From Actinomadura pelletieri DSM 43383 (GTDB lineage: Bacteria; Actinomycetota; Actinomycetes; Streptosporangiales; Streptosporangiaceae), in assembly GCF_003634705.1 (NCBI RefSeq), contig NZ_RBWU01000001.1:1230980-1294979 (forward strand): 64,000 bases of DNA. The letters run 5' to 3'. The number at the start of each line of letters is the position of its first letter. Position 1 is the first letter of the stretch. Of the stretch, positions 16,939 through 26,883 are shown piece after piece. A model generated the notes under the pieces. The model did no database searches, was not told where the DNA came from, and saw nothing but the letters and a program-made list of their open reading frames with translations. Made by a program: the position numbers and the translations under genes.

Positions 16939-19900
16939 TTGAAGCCGACGTTGGCGGCGGAGGAGTTGCGGGAGAACCTGACGCAGTACCTGTCGACGAC
17001 GTTCGCGCTCAGTGACCCGTCGGCGCGGGAGGCGTTGCAGCGGTTTCTGAACCATCCCGAGCAAGGGATCTTTCGGGGGCCCTACCTGCGGATCAGGACG
17101 CCGTTCCGGAAGGCCGAGTCGGGGTGGCAGGACTGTCTTGAGTGGCACGGTCTCGACTTCCGGCCGCACCGGCACCAGGCGAAGGCGTTCGAGCGGCTCA
17201 GCACGCTGCACGGTCCGGCGAAGCCGACGCTGATCACGACGGGGACCGGGTCCGGTAAGACGGAGTCGTTCCTGATTCCCGTCCTCGATCACTGTCGGCG
17301 GGAACGGTCGCTGGGGCGGGGTGGGGTCAAGGCCGTCCTGCTGTATCCGATGAACGCGCTCGCCACCGACCAGGCGAACCGGCTCAACGACTACCTGCAC
17401 AAGCCGGGGCTGGAGCAGGTCACCTCGGGGCTGTACATCGGGGACACGCCGGAGATCGGGTATCGGCGGGTGATGACGGATCGGGCGGAGATCCGCCGGA
17501 ACCCGCCCGACATTCTGATCACGAACTACAAGATGCTGGACCTGCTCCTCCAGCGCGTCGACGACGTTCCGTTGTGGAAGGACACGAACCTCGCCTACGT
17601 GGTGGTGGACGAGTTCCACACCTACGACGGCGCGCAGGGCACCGACGTGGCGATGCTGCTGCGGCGTCTCGCGGCCGTCACGGGACGGCCGTTGGGGGAC
17701 GTCTGCCCGGTCGCGACGTCCGCGACGCTCGGCGAGGGCGGGGACGGCGCGGCGATCCGGGCGGCGGCCGGGGAGGTGTTCGGGACGCCGTTCCCCGACG
17801 ACGCCGTCATCGGCGAAGACCGCTGCACCGTCGACGAGTTCCTCGACGAACTCGACTACGCGCTGCCGCTGCCGTCCCCCGACGACCTCATCGCGTGCGG
17901 TGACCCGATCCACGACCCGGACGCGCTGAAACGCATCCAGCGGGAGGTCACCGGCAGCGACGACCTCACCCCGCAGGAACTCGCGAAGGCGTTGAAGCGG
18001 CACATCCTCACGCGGGCCGTCCTGGACCTGCTCAAGGACGGTGACCCGCTGACGCCGGAGCAGATGCTGAAGCTGCTGCCGAAGATGGGCGCTTACGCGT
18101 GGGGCGCGTTCATCGTCGACAACCCGGCGAAGGCGGCGACGGCGCTGGCGCGGTTCGTGGCGCTGGTGTCGGCGGCCCGTGACCCCGACGCCGACGACCC
18201 GGAGACTCCGTTCCTGCTGGTGGAGACGCATCTGTGGGTGCGGGCGGTGTCGCGGCTGCTGCGCATGGTGGACGACCGTGCCGCGTTCGCGTGGACGGGG
18301 GAGCTTCCCGTCCTGGAACCCGACTCGAACTTCGACCCCTACTCCAGGACGCTGCTCCCGGCGATCTACTGCCGGCACTGCGGCCGGTCCGGGTGGGCGG
18401 CGTTCTCCCCGCAGCGCGACCCGATGGACCTCGTCACCGTCCCGGAGCGGATCTACCGGGCGTCCACCGGGCCGGAGAAGAAGCGGGTCCGTCCGCTGAT
18501 CGCGGCGACCCGGGCAGAGGTGGAGGCGGGGGTGCGCGGCCTCGTCGTCCTCACCGGCGACGGGGTGAAGACGTTCGATCCCGTCCTGCACCGGTACGGC
18601 GCGCTCGGGGACGGCGTGTTCGTGCTGACCGACCTGTCCCACGACGACGCGTCCGAGAACGCCGCGAAGCAGGACCGATGCCCGGCGTGCGCGATGGACC
18701 AGGGCATCCGGTATCTGGGTGCCGGGCTGGCGTCGCTGGCGGCGGTGACGGTGACGCAGCTGATGGCGGGCCGCCAACTGTCCGCCGACCCGCGCAGCCG
18801 CAAGACGCTGCTGTTCAACGACTCCGTGCAGGACGCCGCGCACCGGGCCGGGTTCGTGGCGAACCGGTCGTACGCGTTCTCCCTCCGGCGGCTGATCAGC
18901 TCCCGGTTGGAGCCGGGGCGGGGCGCGCCGCTGAACGAGGTGATCGGCGACCTGGCGGCGGCGGCCAGCCAGTCGGGGGTGCTGCCCGCGGTCGTCCCGC
19001 CCGACCTGCACGAACGTCCCGAGGTGGACGCGATCCTCGCCGAGACGACCACCGGCACCCCGGCCGCGTGGAACCTGATCGGGGAACGGCTCGCGTTCCA
19101 GACGATCCTGGAGTTCGGGCTGCGGTCCCGGCAGGGCCGCACCCTCGACCTGACCCGCACCGCCGTCGCCGAGGTCGCGCTGCCCGACCCGGACCGGGTC
19201 GCGGCGCTGGCCAAGGACGTCCACACGCAGCTCACCGGCATGATCGACCTTCAGGCGCCGGAGCGGTACGCGACGTTCGTCCGGGGTCTGCTGGAACGGC
19301 TCCGATATCGGGGCGCGATCAAACACCGGTGGCTGGACGCGTGGATCGCGTGCGGCGGCACCAGCCGGTTCGGCGCGATCTGGGGGCGGCGGCCCGACGG
19401 GATGCCCGCGTTCCCGCGCGGGCTCAGCGCCCCGACGTTCCTGCTCGACCGGCAGAAACGCCGGTCGGAGTTCGACCGGATCGACGCCGAGCAGGGTTGG
19501 GCGCAGGACTGGGCGGTCCGCTGCCTGTCCCTGGACCGGCGGCAGGCCGGCGAGTACCTGCGGCGGCTGCTGCCCGTCCTCGCCGACGAGGGCCTCGTCG
19601 CCAGACGGGTCATCGACGGGTCGACCGGCGTGTACGGGCTGCAACCGGGACATGTCACCGTCCACGCGCTGACCGACGCGGAGGCCGACGACGCCGGGCT
19701 CGGCTGCGACCGGTGCGCGTGGCAGCAGACCCTCCGTCCCGTCCTGGTGGACGCCTGGTACGGGCAGCCGTGCCCCCGCTACCGGTGCGGCGGCACCCTC
19801 ACCGACCGGGGCACCCGCGGCTACCGCGACGACTACTACCGCCGCCTGTACCTCGGGCACGAACCGTTCCGCGTCGTGACGGCGGAGCACACCGGCGCGC

Positions 19901-22900
19901 TCAGCCGCCGCCAGCGCGAGGACGTCGAGGCGCGTTTCCGCAGGAAAGAGCAGCGTTACAACGACCCGAACGTCATGGCGTGCACACCGACGCTGGAACT
20001 CGGCATCGACATCGGCGCCCTGTCCGCGGTGATCCTCGCGTCGCTGCCGCCGGGCCCCGCGAACTACGTCCAGCGGGTGGGACGCGCCGGACGCAAGAGC
20101 GGCAACGCGTTCCTGGTGACGCTCGTCGGACGGCACCCCCGCGACCTGTACTTCATCAACGAACCCGAGGCGATGATCGCGGGCCGGATCGTGCCGCCCG
20201 GCAGCTACCTGTCCGCGATCGAGATCCTGCGCCGCCAGTACGCCGCGCACCTGGTCGACCTGTGCGCGCGGGGACGGCTCCCGGACGTCCTACCGCTGCC
20301 GCGCCGCGCGTCCGCGCTGTTCGGCGAGACGGGCTGGCTCGCCGCGTTCACCGCCGCCGCGCTGGAATGCGGCGCCGTCGAGGGGTTCCTCGAACTGTTC
20401 GGCGACTCGGTGTCCCCGGACGCCGCCGCCGACCTGCGCGCGTTCGCCACCGCCGGGCTGAAGGACACCGTCCGCGACATCGAGGACCGGTGGCGGGAAC
20501 GCCGCGCCGACCTGGAGGACCGGCTCCAACGCATCGACGACGCGATCGACTCGCTGCTGGCGTCGGACCCTTCGCAGAACGCCGTCCGCCGGTCCCTGCG
20601 CTCCGAACGGACCGGGATCAGCCGGTTGATGGGCGAGATGGGACGCCGCAGCGCCCAGGGCACCCTCGTGGAACTCGGGCTGCTGCCGAACTACTCGCTG
20701 CTCGACACGGTCACCACCCTCGAAGCGACGATCACGTGGGAGGAGGAGAGCGCCGAGCAGCGGAGGTACCACAGCGAAGTCCGCGAGTACGGACGGTCGG
20801 CACGGCTCGCGCTGACGGAACTGGCGCCCGGCAACTCCTTCTACATCCGCGGCTACCAGCATGTGATCAGCGGCCTGGACATCGGCACCGAGTCACGTCC
20901 CACCTGGGAGCACTGGCGGGTGTGCCCGGGCTGCGGTCACGTCCGGACCGGGCTCGACACCGCCGACGACGTGTCGGTGTGCGCGCGGTGCGGCGACCCC
21001 GCGATCGGCGCCGTCCAACACCTGCACAAGGTGCTGCGGCCCACGCGGGTGTTCGCGCACGACCGGCGGGACGAGGCGCGGATCGATGACGACTCCGACG
21101 AACGGCGGCGCCGCTTCTACGAGGACGCCGTCGCCGTTGACATCGACCGCGCCGACATCGCCCCCGGCTCGTGGCGGCACTCCGGTTCGGTGTTCGGGGT
21201 CGACTTCACGCGGCATGCCGTCGTGCGCCGGTTCAACCTCGGTGTCCGGCGCACCGACCGCCGCGACGTCACGCGCTTCGCGGGCGAGGAACGGCAGGTC
21301 GCGCACTTCCACGTCTGCCCGGCGTGCGGCGGCACCACCGTGGACGGCCCACCCGGGCAGGACGACGAGAACGACCGCGACGCGCTGATCGGCACGTCGT
21401 CCACCGACCGGACCCGCCGCCACCACCGCACCTGGTGCCCGTACCGGCGGGCGTCACGGGACGCCGACCACCACATGATGATCCTCGCGCACGAGCTGCG
21501 GACGGAGGCGCTGCGGATCCTGCTGCCCGTCGCGACCCTGTACGTGGAGGAGCGGACGGTGTCGTTCCAGGCCGCGCTGATGGCGGGAGTCGCGGCACGG
21601 TACGGCGGCGACCCCGACCACCTGGAGATCGTCACCGCGACGATGCCGGACCAGGCCACCGGGCGGCGCCGCCGGTTCCTCGTCCTGCACGACACGCTGC
21701 CCGGCGGCACCGGATACCTGCACCGGCTCGCCGACCCCGCCGAGTTCCGGCGGGTCCTCGCCGCGGCCCGGGAGATCGCCGCCGGATGCCCGTGCCGCGA
21801 GGACCACGGCAAACCCGCCTGCCACCGCTGCCTGCTGTCGCACGTCCCCGGCACGCTGTTCGACAAGGTCAACCGCGCCGAGGCCGTGGAGATGCTGGAC
21901 GAGCTGCTGGACGACTGGCAGACCACGTCCGTCGCCGACACCGGCGAGATCTCCCTGTGGGACCAGGTCGAAAGCGAGCTGGAGGCCCGGTTCCTGGAGG
22001 GCCTGGAGAACTGGGCGAAACGCGACGGCGGCAACGCGTCGCTGGAACGCGGCCCGGTCGTCGCCGGACGCAAGACCGCCGATCTGCGCATCAAGGTCCC
22101 GGACCCGGAGACGGGCGGCGCGACCGTCCGGCGGTGGCGGGTCACGTTGCAGAACAGGATCCGCGGCACCCGCCCGGACGTCCTGTTCCGGCTCATCGAC
22201 GACGAGCCGCAGCAGGTCACGGTGTATCTCGACGGCTACAACTACCACGCCTCCCCGGAGATCAACCGGCTCGCCGACGACGCCGCGAAACGGGCGCAGT
22301 TGCGGGCGCACGGGCGGCTGGTCTTCCAGCTCACCTGGAAGGACCTCGACGAGTGGGAGGAACGCCGCCACGAGCCCCGCAACGGTGTCGAGGCGTACAC
22401 CCCGTACCAGAACAACGCGCGGCTGGCGGCCAGGAAGCTTTACCAGCAAATGGGCGGTGACCCGGACGAAGTGCCGCGAACCATGTGGACCAACCCCGTC
22501 GACACCCTCCTCGCCTACCTCGCCGAACCGGACCGGGACGTGTGGCTACGGCGGGCCGAGGCGGTCACCGCCGGGGTGCTGCGGTCGAGCCTGCGCAGCG
22601 GCGGAACACAATGCGACCGCTCCGGAGTGGGCGCACGCGTGAACGCCGCGCTGCGCGGGGAACCGCTGCCCGCCCAGGAACAGGGCCCGATCCAGATCTA
22701 CGCCGCCGACCCGCTGACGGTGATCCTGGACCAGAGCCGCATGGGCGCCCCCGAGTGGAGCGCGTTCGTCGTCATCGACGACCGCAACGACACCATCGTC
22801 GCCGACGTCGACCGACACAAACGCCGGTGGGCGGCCTGGCTGTACTGGGGAAACCTGCTCCAGTTCCTCGACCACGGGAACGGGGACGGTGGGCAACTCG

Positions 22901-23409
22901 CCCTATCGGAGATCGACCGGTTCGACCCGGAGTCGCTCGCGGCGGCCGGTGGCGGCGGCCGGTCCACCGCGCTCAGCCTGTTCCCGCTCGACGAAGACCT
23001 GTGGGACGAGCCGTCCCCGGAACCCGCCGCCGACACCACCCCGACTGCGCCCGAGGAACCGGCGCCGGTCACCCCCGAACCCGCCGAACCGACCGTGCTG
23101 ACCGGCGGCTGGCTGGAGGTCCTCGACGTGATCGTCCCGGACGAGCCCGGTCTCGCCTCGTTCGTGCGGAGCCTCGCCGCGGCCGGGGCCCCACCGCCAC
23201 CCGCCAAGGGCATCGGCTACGAACTGGGCGAACAGGGGTGGCAGGCGGAACTGGCCTGGCCGGACCGCAAGGTCGCGATCGTCCTCGCCGGTGACGACGA
23301 GGAGGCCCGCCGCCGCGACGCCGCCTTCGCGGAGGCCGGCTGGGACGTCCGCGCCGTGGCGCACTGGACACGTGAGGAACTGGTGGAGCGAATCAAGGGG
23401 ACGACATGA
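16939..23409 (+). CDS. Giant DEAD-box helicase with DUF1998 (MZB) domain and PD-(D/E)XK-like tail
   Basis: A 2156-aa protein. It starts with TTG at 16939 behind GGAGGG. Walker A GTGSGKT is at residues 102-108, DEFH at 224-227, the SAT motif shortly after, and motif VI QRVGRAGR from 1045. Several Cys pairs (CRHCG, CPACA, CDRCAW, CPGCG with CARCG, CPACGG) indicate zinc ribbons. The DUF1998 signature CPC...CHRCLLSH begins at C1617. Beyond it, RPDVLF (from 1745) and VTVYLDGYNYH (from 1760) resemble the active-site strands of Vsr/DUF559 nucleases. The size and layout are like DruE of Druantia or a DrmA-DrmB fusion of DISARM. It is coupled (ATGA) to the RelE-UvrD gene. The helicase call is firm; the nuclease call is inference. 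Confidence 0.92.
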   Translation: MKPTLAAEELRENLTQYLSTTFALSDPSAREALQRFLNHPEQGIFRGPYLRIRTPFRKAESGWQDCLEWHGLDFRPHRHQAKAFERLSTLHGPAKPTLITTGTGSGKTESFLIPVLDHCRRERSLGRGGVKAVLLYPMNALATDQANRLNDYLHKPGLEQVTSGLYIGDTPEIGYRRVMTDRAEIRRNPPDILITNYKMLDLLLQRVDDVPLWKDTNLAYVVVDEFHTYDGAQGTDVAMLLRRLAAVTGRPLGDVCPVATSATLGEGGDGAAIRAAAGEVFGTPFPDDAVIGEDRCTVDEFLDELDYALPLPSPDDLIACGDPIHDPDALKRIQREVTGSDDLTPQELAKALKRHILTRAVLDLLKDGDPLTPEQMLKLLPKMGAYAWGAFIVDNPAKAATALARFVALVSAARDPDADDPETPFLLVETHLWVRAVSRLLRMVDDRAAFAWTGELPVLEPDSNFDPYSRTLLPAIYCRHCGRSGWAAFSPQRDPMDLVTVPERIYRASTGPEKKRVRPLIAATRAEVEAGVRGLVVLTGDGVKTFDPVLHRYGALGDGVFVLTDLSHDDASENAAKQDRCPACAMDQGIRYLGAGLASLAAVTVTQLMAGRQLSADPRSRKTLLFNDSVQDAAHRAGFVANRSYAFSLRRLISSRLEPGRGAPLNEVIGDLAAAASQSGVLPAVVPPDLHERPEVDAILAETTTGTPAAWNLIGERLAFQTILEFGLRSRQGRTLDLTRTAVAEVALPDPDRVAALAKDVHTQLTGMIDLQAPERYATFVRGLLERLRYRGAIKHRWLDAWIACGGTSRFGAIWGRRPDGMPAFPRGLSAPTFLLDRQKRRSEFDRIDAEQGWAQDWAVRCLSLDRRQAGEYLRRLLPVLADEGLVARRVIDGSTGVYGLQPGHVTVHALTDAEADDAGLGCDRCAWQQTLRPVLVDAWYGQPCPRYRCGGTLTDRGTRGYRDDYYRRLYLGHEPFRVVTAEHTGALSRRQREDVEARFRRKEQRYNDPNVMACTPTLELGIDIGALSAVILASLPPGPANYVQRVGRAGRKSGNAFLVTLVGRHPRDLYFINEPEAMIAGRIVPPGSYLSAIEILRRQYAAHLVDLCARGRLPDVLPLPRRASALFGETGWLAAFTAAALECGAVEGFLELFGDSVSPDAAADLRAFATAGLKDTVRDIEDRWRERRADLEDRLQRIDDAIDSLLASDPSQNAVRRSLRSERTGISRLMGEMGRRSAQGTLVELGLLPNYSLLDTVTTLEATITWEEESAEQRRYHSEVREYGRSARLALTELAPGNSFYIRGYQHVISGLDIGTESRPTWEHWRVCPGCGHVRTGLDTADDVSVCARCGDPAIGAVQHLHKVLRPTRVFAHDRRDEARIDDDSDERRRRFYEDAVAVDIDRADIAPGSWRHSGSVFGVDFTRHAVVRRFNLGVRRTDRRDVTRFAGEERQVAHFHVCPACGGTTVDGPPGQDDENDRDALIGTSSTDRTRRHHRTWCPYRRASRDADHHMMILAHELRTEALRILLPVATLYVEERTVSFQAALMAGVAARYGGDPDHLEIVTATMPDQATGRRRRFLVLHDTLPGGTGYLHRLADPAEFRRVLAAAREIAAGCPCREDHGKPACHRCLLSHVPGTLFDKVNRAEAVEMLDELLDDWQTTSVADTGEISLWDQVESELEARFLEGLENWAKRDGGNASLERGPVVAGRKTADLRIKVPDPETGGATVRRWRVTLQNRIRGTRPDVLFRLIDDEPQQVTVYLDGYNYHASPEINRLADDAAKRAQLRAHGRLVFQLTWKDLDEWEERRHEPRNGVEAYTPYQNNARLAARKLYQQMGGDPDEVPRTMWTNPVDTLLAYLAEPDRDVWLRRAEAVTAGVLRSSLRSGGTQCDRSGVGARVNAALRGEPLPAQEQGPIQIYAADPLTVILDQSRMGAPEWSAFVVIDDRNDTIVADVDRHKRRWAAWLYWGNLLQFLDHGNGDGGQLALSEIDRFDPESLAAAGGGGRSTALSLFPLDEDLWDEPSPEPAADTTPTAPEEPAPVTPEPAEPTVLTGGWLEVLDVIVPDEPGLASFVRSLAAAGAPPPPAKGIGYELGEQGWQAELAWPDRKVAIVLAGDDEEARRRDAAFAEAGWDVRAVAHWTREELVERIKGTT

Positions 23410-25568
23410 GCGGGGCGCGGCTGCGGCTGCTGGACCGGGCCGAGAAGGAGATTCTGAAGCTCCCCCGCTCGGTGAAGGGCGCGATTTACGACTTCCAGCA
23501 CAAGTTCCGCAACGACCCCGGTAACAAGGGGCTGCGGTTCAAGCAACTGAAGAACTCGCAGCTGTACTCGGCGCGCGTCAACGACGACTACCGGGCGCTG
23601 CTGCTCCACGCGGGCGGCGCCGAGTACATCTTGGTCGCGGTCAAGCCGCGCGGTGAGGTCTACGACCACCTCGACCGGTACCGATACCAGATCAACCCGG
23701 TCACCGGCGGAATCGAGTTCCTCGACCTGATCGTGGCGGAAGAGGCCGTCGGCGGCGACGCGCAACCGTCGCCGACCGTGGAGACCGTCCCGCTGTTCGC
23801 CGCGTACACGCCTGAGCAACTGCTCGAACTCGGCGTCGCCGAACCGCTGCTGCCCCTCATCGCGAAACTCACCACCGAGGACGAACTGCTCGCCCTCGTC
23901 TCCTACGCCCCCCAACTGACCGCCGAGGTGCTTCTCGCCCTCCACGACGGCGCGTCCCCCGAAGCCGTCCTCGAACAGGTGACCGCGCCCGTCGCCGCCG
24001 AGGAGCACGTCGACACCGAGGACTACGCCGCGGCGCTCGTCCGTCCCGCCACCGCCGTCTCCACCCCCGACGCCGACCTGCGGGAAGTCCTCGAACAGGG
24101 CGACTTCGGCCGGTGGAAGGTGTACCTGCACCCGACACAGACCAAGCTCGTCGAGAGGGACTACACCGGCCCGGCGCGGGTCAGCGGCGGCCCCGGCACC
24201 GGCAAGACGATCGTCGCGCTCCACCGGGTGAAGTACCTGGTGGACCGGCTCCCCCCGGGCGGCGGCAAGAGCGTCCTGCTCACCACGTTCAACAAGAACC
24301 TGGCCGCCGACCTCGAACAACGACTCATCGCGCTCGCCGGAGAGGAGGTGACCGCCCGCGTCCACATCACCAACGTCGACAAACTCGCCGGCGAGGTCGT
24401 CGCGGAGGCCGACCGCGGCCGAATGCGCCGCCGCCTCGACGACGACAAGGCCCGCAAGGAATGGGACGACCTCCTCGCCGAGGAGAACGAGACCCGCTGG
24501 GACGCCGAATTCCTTTACGAGGAATGGTCACAGGTCATCCTCGGCCAGGGCCTACGTACCCAGGCCGAATACTTCCGGGCCCGCCGCGCCGGACGGGGCC
24601 GCCCCCTCAACCGCGCCGACCGCAAACGGATCTGGAACCTCACCGAGCGGTACGTGATGCGGCTGGAACACAAAGGCCTGTCCACCCTCCGCCAGGTCAC
24701 CGAACGGGCCGCGCAGATCGAAGCGGCCCGCGCCAGGGACCGGGAGGCCTACCGCGCCCGCCAGGCCGACACCCCCCAACTCCAGGACGAGTCCGGAATG
24801 CGGCTGCGCCCCCGCTACCGCCACATCGTCGTCGACGAGGCCCAAGACCTCTCCGCCGCCCACTGGCGCATGCTCCGCGCGATGGTCGACCCGGGCCCCA
24901 ACGACATGTTCATCACCGGCGACACCCACCAACGCATCTACGGCAACCACGTATCACTCGGCAACCTCGGCATCGCGATCCGCGGCCGGTCATCACGACT
25001 GACCCTCAGCTACCGCACCACCCACGAGATCCTCGGCACCGCCGTCCGCCTGCTCGGCGAAGACCAGTGGGACGACCTGGACGACGGCAGCGACGACCTC
25101 ACCGGATACCGCTCCCTCCTACGCGGGGCCCACCCGGAACTACGCGGCTTCCCCACCTGGGAGGCCGAACTCGACGGCATCGTCCAACAGGTCACGGCCT
25201 GGGACGCGGACACGGTCGCGGTCTGCGTCCCCGAACGCCGCATGGTCGCCGACGTCGAGGCCCGCTTGGCCGCGAAGAACATCGTCGCCTGCGCCATCAC
25301 CGCGGACGGCCCCCGCCACGTCGAGGCGTCCGTCCACATCGGCACCATGCACCGTTTCAAGGGCCTCGAATACCAGAACATGATCATCGCCGGTGTCGCA
25401 GAGGGCCTCGTCCCCGCGGCCCGCATCACCCGCTTCGCCACCGAGGACCCCCTACGCTTTCGCCGCGACCTCCGCACCGCCCGTTCCCTACTCTTCGTCG
25501 CCCTCACCCGCGCCCGCGACAACGCCCTCATCACCTGGCACGGCACCAAAAGCCGCTTCCTCCCTTGA
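23406..25568 (+). CDS. RelE/ParE-like domain fused to UvrD-type superfamily 1 helicase
   Basis: A 720-aa protein. Residues 1-95 look like a RelE/ParE fold (RLLDRAEKEILKLP, FKQLKNSQLYSARVNDDYRALLLH, AVKPRGEVYDHL). Residues 255-720 are a UvrD/Rep helicase: Walker A GPGTGKT at 262-268, Walker B VVDEAQD at 475-481, SYRTTHEI, HRFKGLEY and ALTRARDNA. The stretch between them is acidic, helical and probably a linker. The gene overlaps the giant helicase gene by 4 nt, so the two are made together. A helicase carrying a toxin-fold domain next to a DUF1998 helicase suggests an antiphage effector complex. The RelE part may be a nuclease, or only a DNA- or protein-binding module. Confidence 0.92.
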   Translation: MSGARLRLLDRAEKEILKLPRSVKGAIYDFQHKFRNDPGNKGLRFKQLKNSQLYSARVNDDYRALLLHAGGAEYILVAVKPRGEVYDHLDRYRYQINPVTGGIEFLDLIVAEEAVGGDAQPSPTVETVPLFAAYTPEQLLELGVAEPLLPLIAKLTTEDELLALVSYAPQLTAEVLLALHDGASPEAVLEQVTAPVAAEEHVDTEDYAAALVRPATAVSTPDADLREVLEQGDFGRWKVYLHPTQTKLVERDYTGPARVSGGPGTGKTIVALHRVKYLVDRLPPGGGKSVLLTTFNKNLAADLEQRLIALAGEEVTARVHITNVDKLAGEVVAEADRGRMRRRLDDDKARKEWDDLLAEENETRWDAEFLYEEWSQVILGQGLRTQAEYFRARRAGRGRPLNRADRKRIWNLTERYVMRLEHKGLSTLRQVTERAAQIEAARARDREAYRARQADTPQLQDESGMRLRPRYRHIVVDEAQDLSAAHWRMLRAMVDPGPNDMFITGDTHQRIYGNHVSLGNLGIAIRGRSSRLTLSYRTTHEILGTAVRLLGEDQWDDLDDGSDDLTGYRSLLRGAHPELRGFPTWEAELDGIVQQVTAWDADTVAVCVPERRMVADVEARLAAKNIVACAITADGPRHVEASVHIGTMHRFKGLEYQNMIIAGVAEGLVPAARITRFATEDPLRFRRDLRTARSLLFVALTRARDNALITWHGTKSRFLP

Positions 25569-25589
25569 ACGAGCCTTTTACAGGAGCGG

Positions 25590-26171
25590 CTATTTGCGGG
25601 CTTCTCGCATGATCTCGACGGCGTCTGTCATGCGGTAACGCTCGGCCAAGACGGTGAAGATCTCATCCTGGGTTCGCTTGGGCCCTCGTGCGCCGGAGCG
25701 TTCAACGATGGTATCGATCGCGGTCAACGCTCCGAGTGGATACAAGGCCACCGTGTTGGCCGCGAACCGGGCAGGGAGGATTGTGGCGAGGCCGCTGGGG
25801 AGCTTTGCCGGTGGAAAGTCTTTCGTGTTATGTGTGACGATCGCTCCCGCACCGGTGACCATGGCTGCGGCGACGATGTGCTCGTCATCGGGGTCCGGGA
25901 GTCCGTAAGTGCCCTCCAGACCTTCCCAGCCTTGGGCTTCGGCGTCGTCGAATGCCGAGCTCATCCGATCGATCAGCAAACGAGCGCGTGAGCGCGCTTG
26001 CGGAGCCTGCTCCCCCCGCTTGATCAGCTTACGCGTCTCGTGTTCCTCGAGTTCCGCCAGGATCGCCGCACTCCAAACGGGGCGATACAAGCCCTCGGTG
26101 GCGAGGGAGAGCAGAAAATCGCGTTGCAGGCTGGGCCACAGGACACAGGTATCCAGGAGGGCGGTGAACAC
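25590..26171 (-). CDS. PIN-domain toxin (VapC-like)
   Basis: A 193-aa protein. The acidic residues of a PIN ribonuclease are visible: LLDTCVL at residues 5-11, PDPDDEHIVAAA near 112-123 and THNTKDFP near 133-140. A helical C-terminal extension of 50 residues follows. It lies 12 bp downstream of an excisionase-type gene on the same strand, the usual antitoxin-toxin order, and runs convergent with the RelE-UvrD gene (21-bp gap). It is predicted to cleave RNA when freed from its partner. Confidence 0.9.
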   Translation of the reverse strand: MFTALLDTCVLWPSLQRDFLLSLATEGLYRPVWSAAILAELEEHETRKLIKRGEQAPQARSRARLLIDRMSSAFDDAEAQGWEGLEGTYGLPDPDDEHIVAAAMVTGAGAIVTHNTKDFPPAKLPSGLATILPARFAANTVALYPLGALTAIDTIVERSGARGPKRTQDEIFTVLAERYRMTDAVEIMREARK

Positions 26172-26183
26172 GCTCTCAGTTTG

Positions 26184-26723
26184 TCAGCGCTTCGAATTCC
26201 GGCGGCGCCGTTCGCTGACGGCGCGACGGATCTCGCGCAGTTGGATCAGTGTCTCGTCGAGGTCTTCTTCGTCGTCGATGTCGATAGCGGTGGCTTCGAG
26301 TGCGGCGTACTGTGCGGCCCGTCGTTTCTCCCGATAAGCGAGGAGATCCCCCAAAAGGATCCGACGATGCGTCCCTGTCCTTTCGTAGGGAATTCTGCCC
26401 TCGTCGAGCAATTTGATCACCGTGGGGCGGCTGACGCCCAGGATGTCGGCGGCCTGCTGTGTCGTCAGGGTCTTCGTCGAGGGCGCCACCGTGACGGCGA
26501 ACCCACGCCGAAGCGCCTCTACCACCTGGGTGAGGACACGATGCACCTCTGCGGGGACTTCGATCTGGTCGCCTGGAGAGGCCCCCGCCAGGAAGTAGCG
26601 AGGTTCGGGCAGACCGCGTCCTGCCGCCTCGTGCGCCTTCAAGAAGTCATGGACCTGGGCGAGTCGCTCGTCGGTGACATCGTCCGGCAGGTAGGTCTCT
26701 TGCTGCAAAGTGACCGCTTCCAT
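26184..26723 (-). CDS. Excisionase-type HTH antitoxin paired with PIN toxin
   Basis: A 179-aa protein starting at ATG 26723 behind GGGAGGAGGAATC, which is far better than the ORF-extending GTG at 26744. A MerR/excisionase helix-turn-helix (TTQQAADILGVSRPTVIKLL) is in the middle, followed by GRIPYERTGTHRRI and an acidic stretch (DIDDEEDLDETL) that could bind the toxin. The N-terminal 70 residues are helical. It probably represses its own operon and neutralises the PIN protein. Its 160-bp upstream gap presumably holds the promoter. Confidence 0.88.
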   Translation of the reverse strand: MEAVTLQQETYLPDDVTDERLAQVHDFLKAHEAAGRGLPEPRYFLAGASPGDQIEVPAEVHRVLTQVVEALRRGFAVTVAPSTKTLTTQQAADILGVSRPTVIKLLDEGRIPYERTGTHRRILLGDLLAYREKRRAAQYAALEATAIDIDDEEDLDETLIQLREIRRAVSERRRRNSKR

Positions 26724-26883
26724 GATTCCTCCTCCCGCAAGCATCGTAACTCCTTGCGTTTCTTTCGTCTAGCTCCCTACGGCTTGCTGGACTTCGTGGA
26801 GTTGGGCGTGCCGGGGGGAACTGGTCGCCGAGGGGCGGGACGTCCACCGGGAAAGGTGCCCGGTGCAGGACTCTGGCCCGGGT

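Noticed and set aside
16825..20250. Very long minus-strand open frame (1141 codons) opposite the giant helicase
   Set aside because: It is the mirror of a high-GC coding frame: low-complexity Arg/Val/Gly/Pro content, no domain motifs, and it lies opposite a gene with clear helicase motifs.
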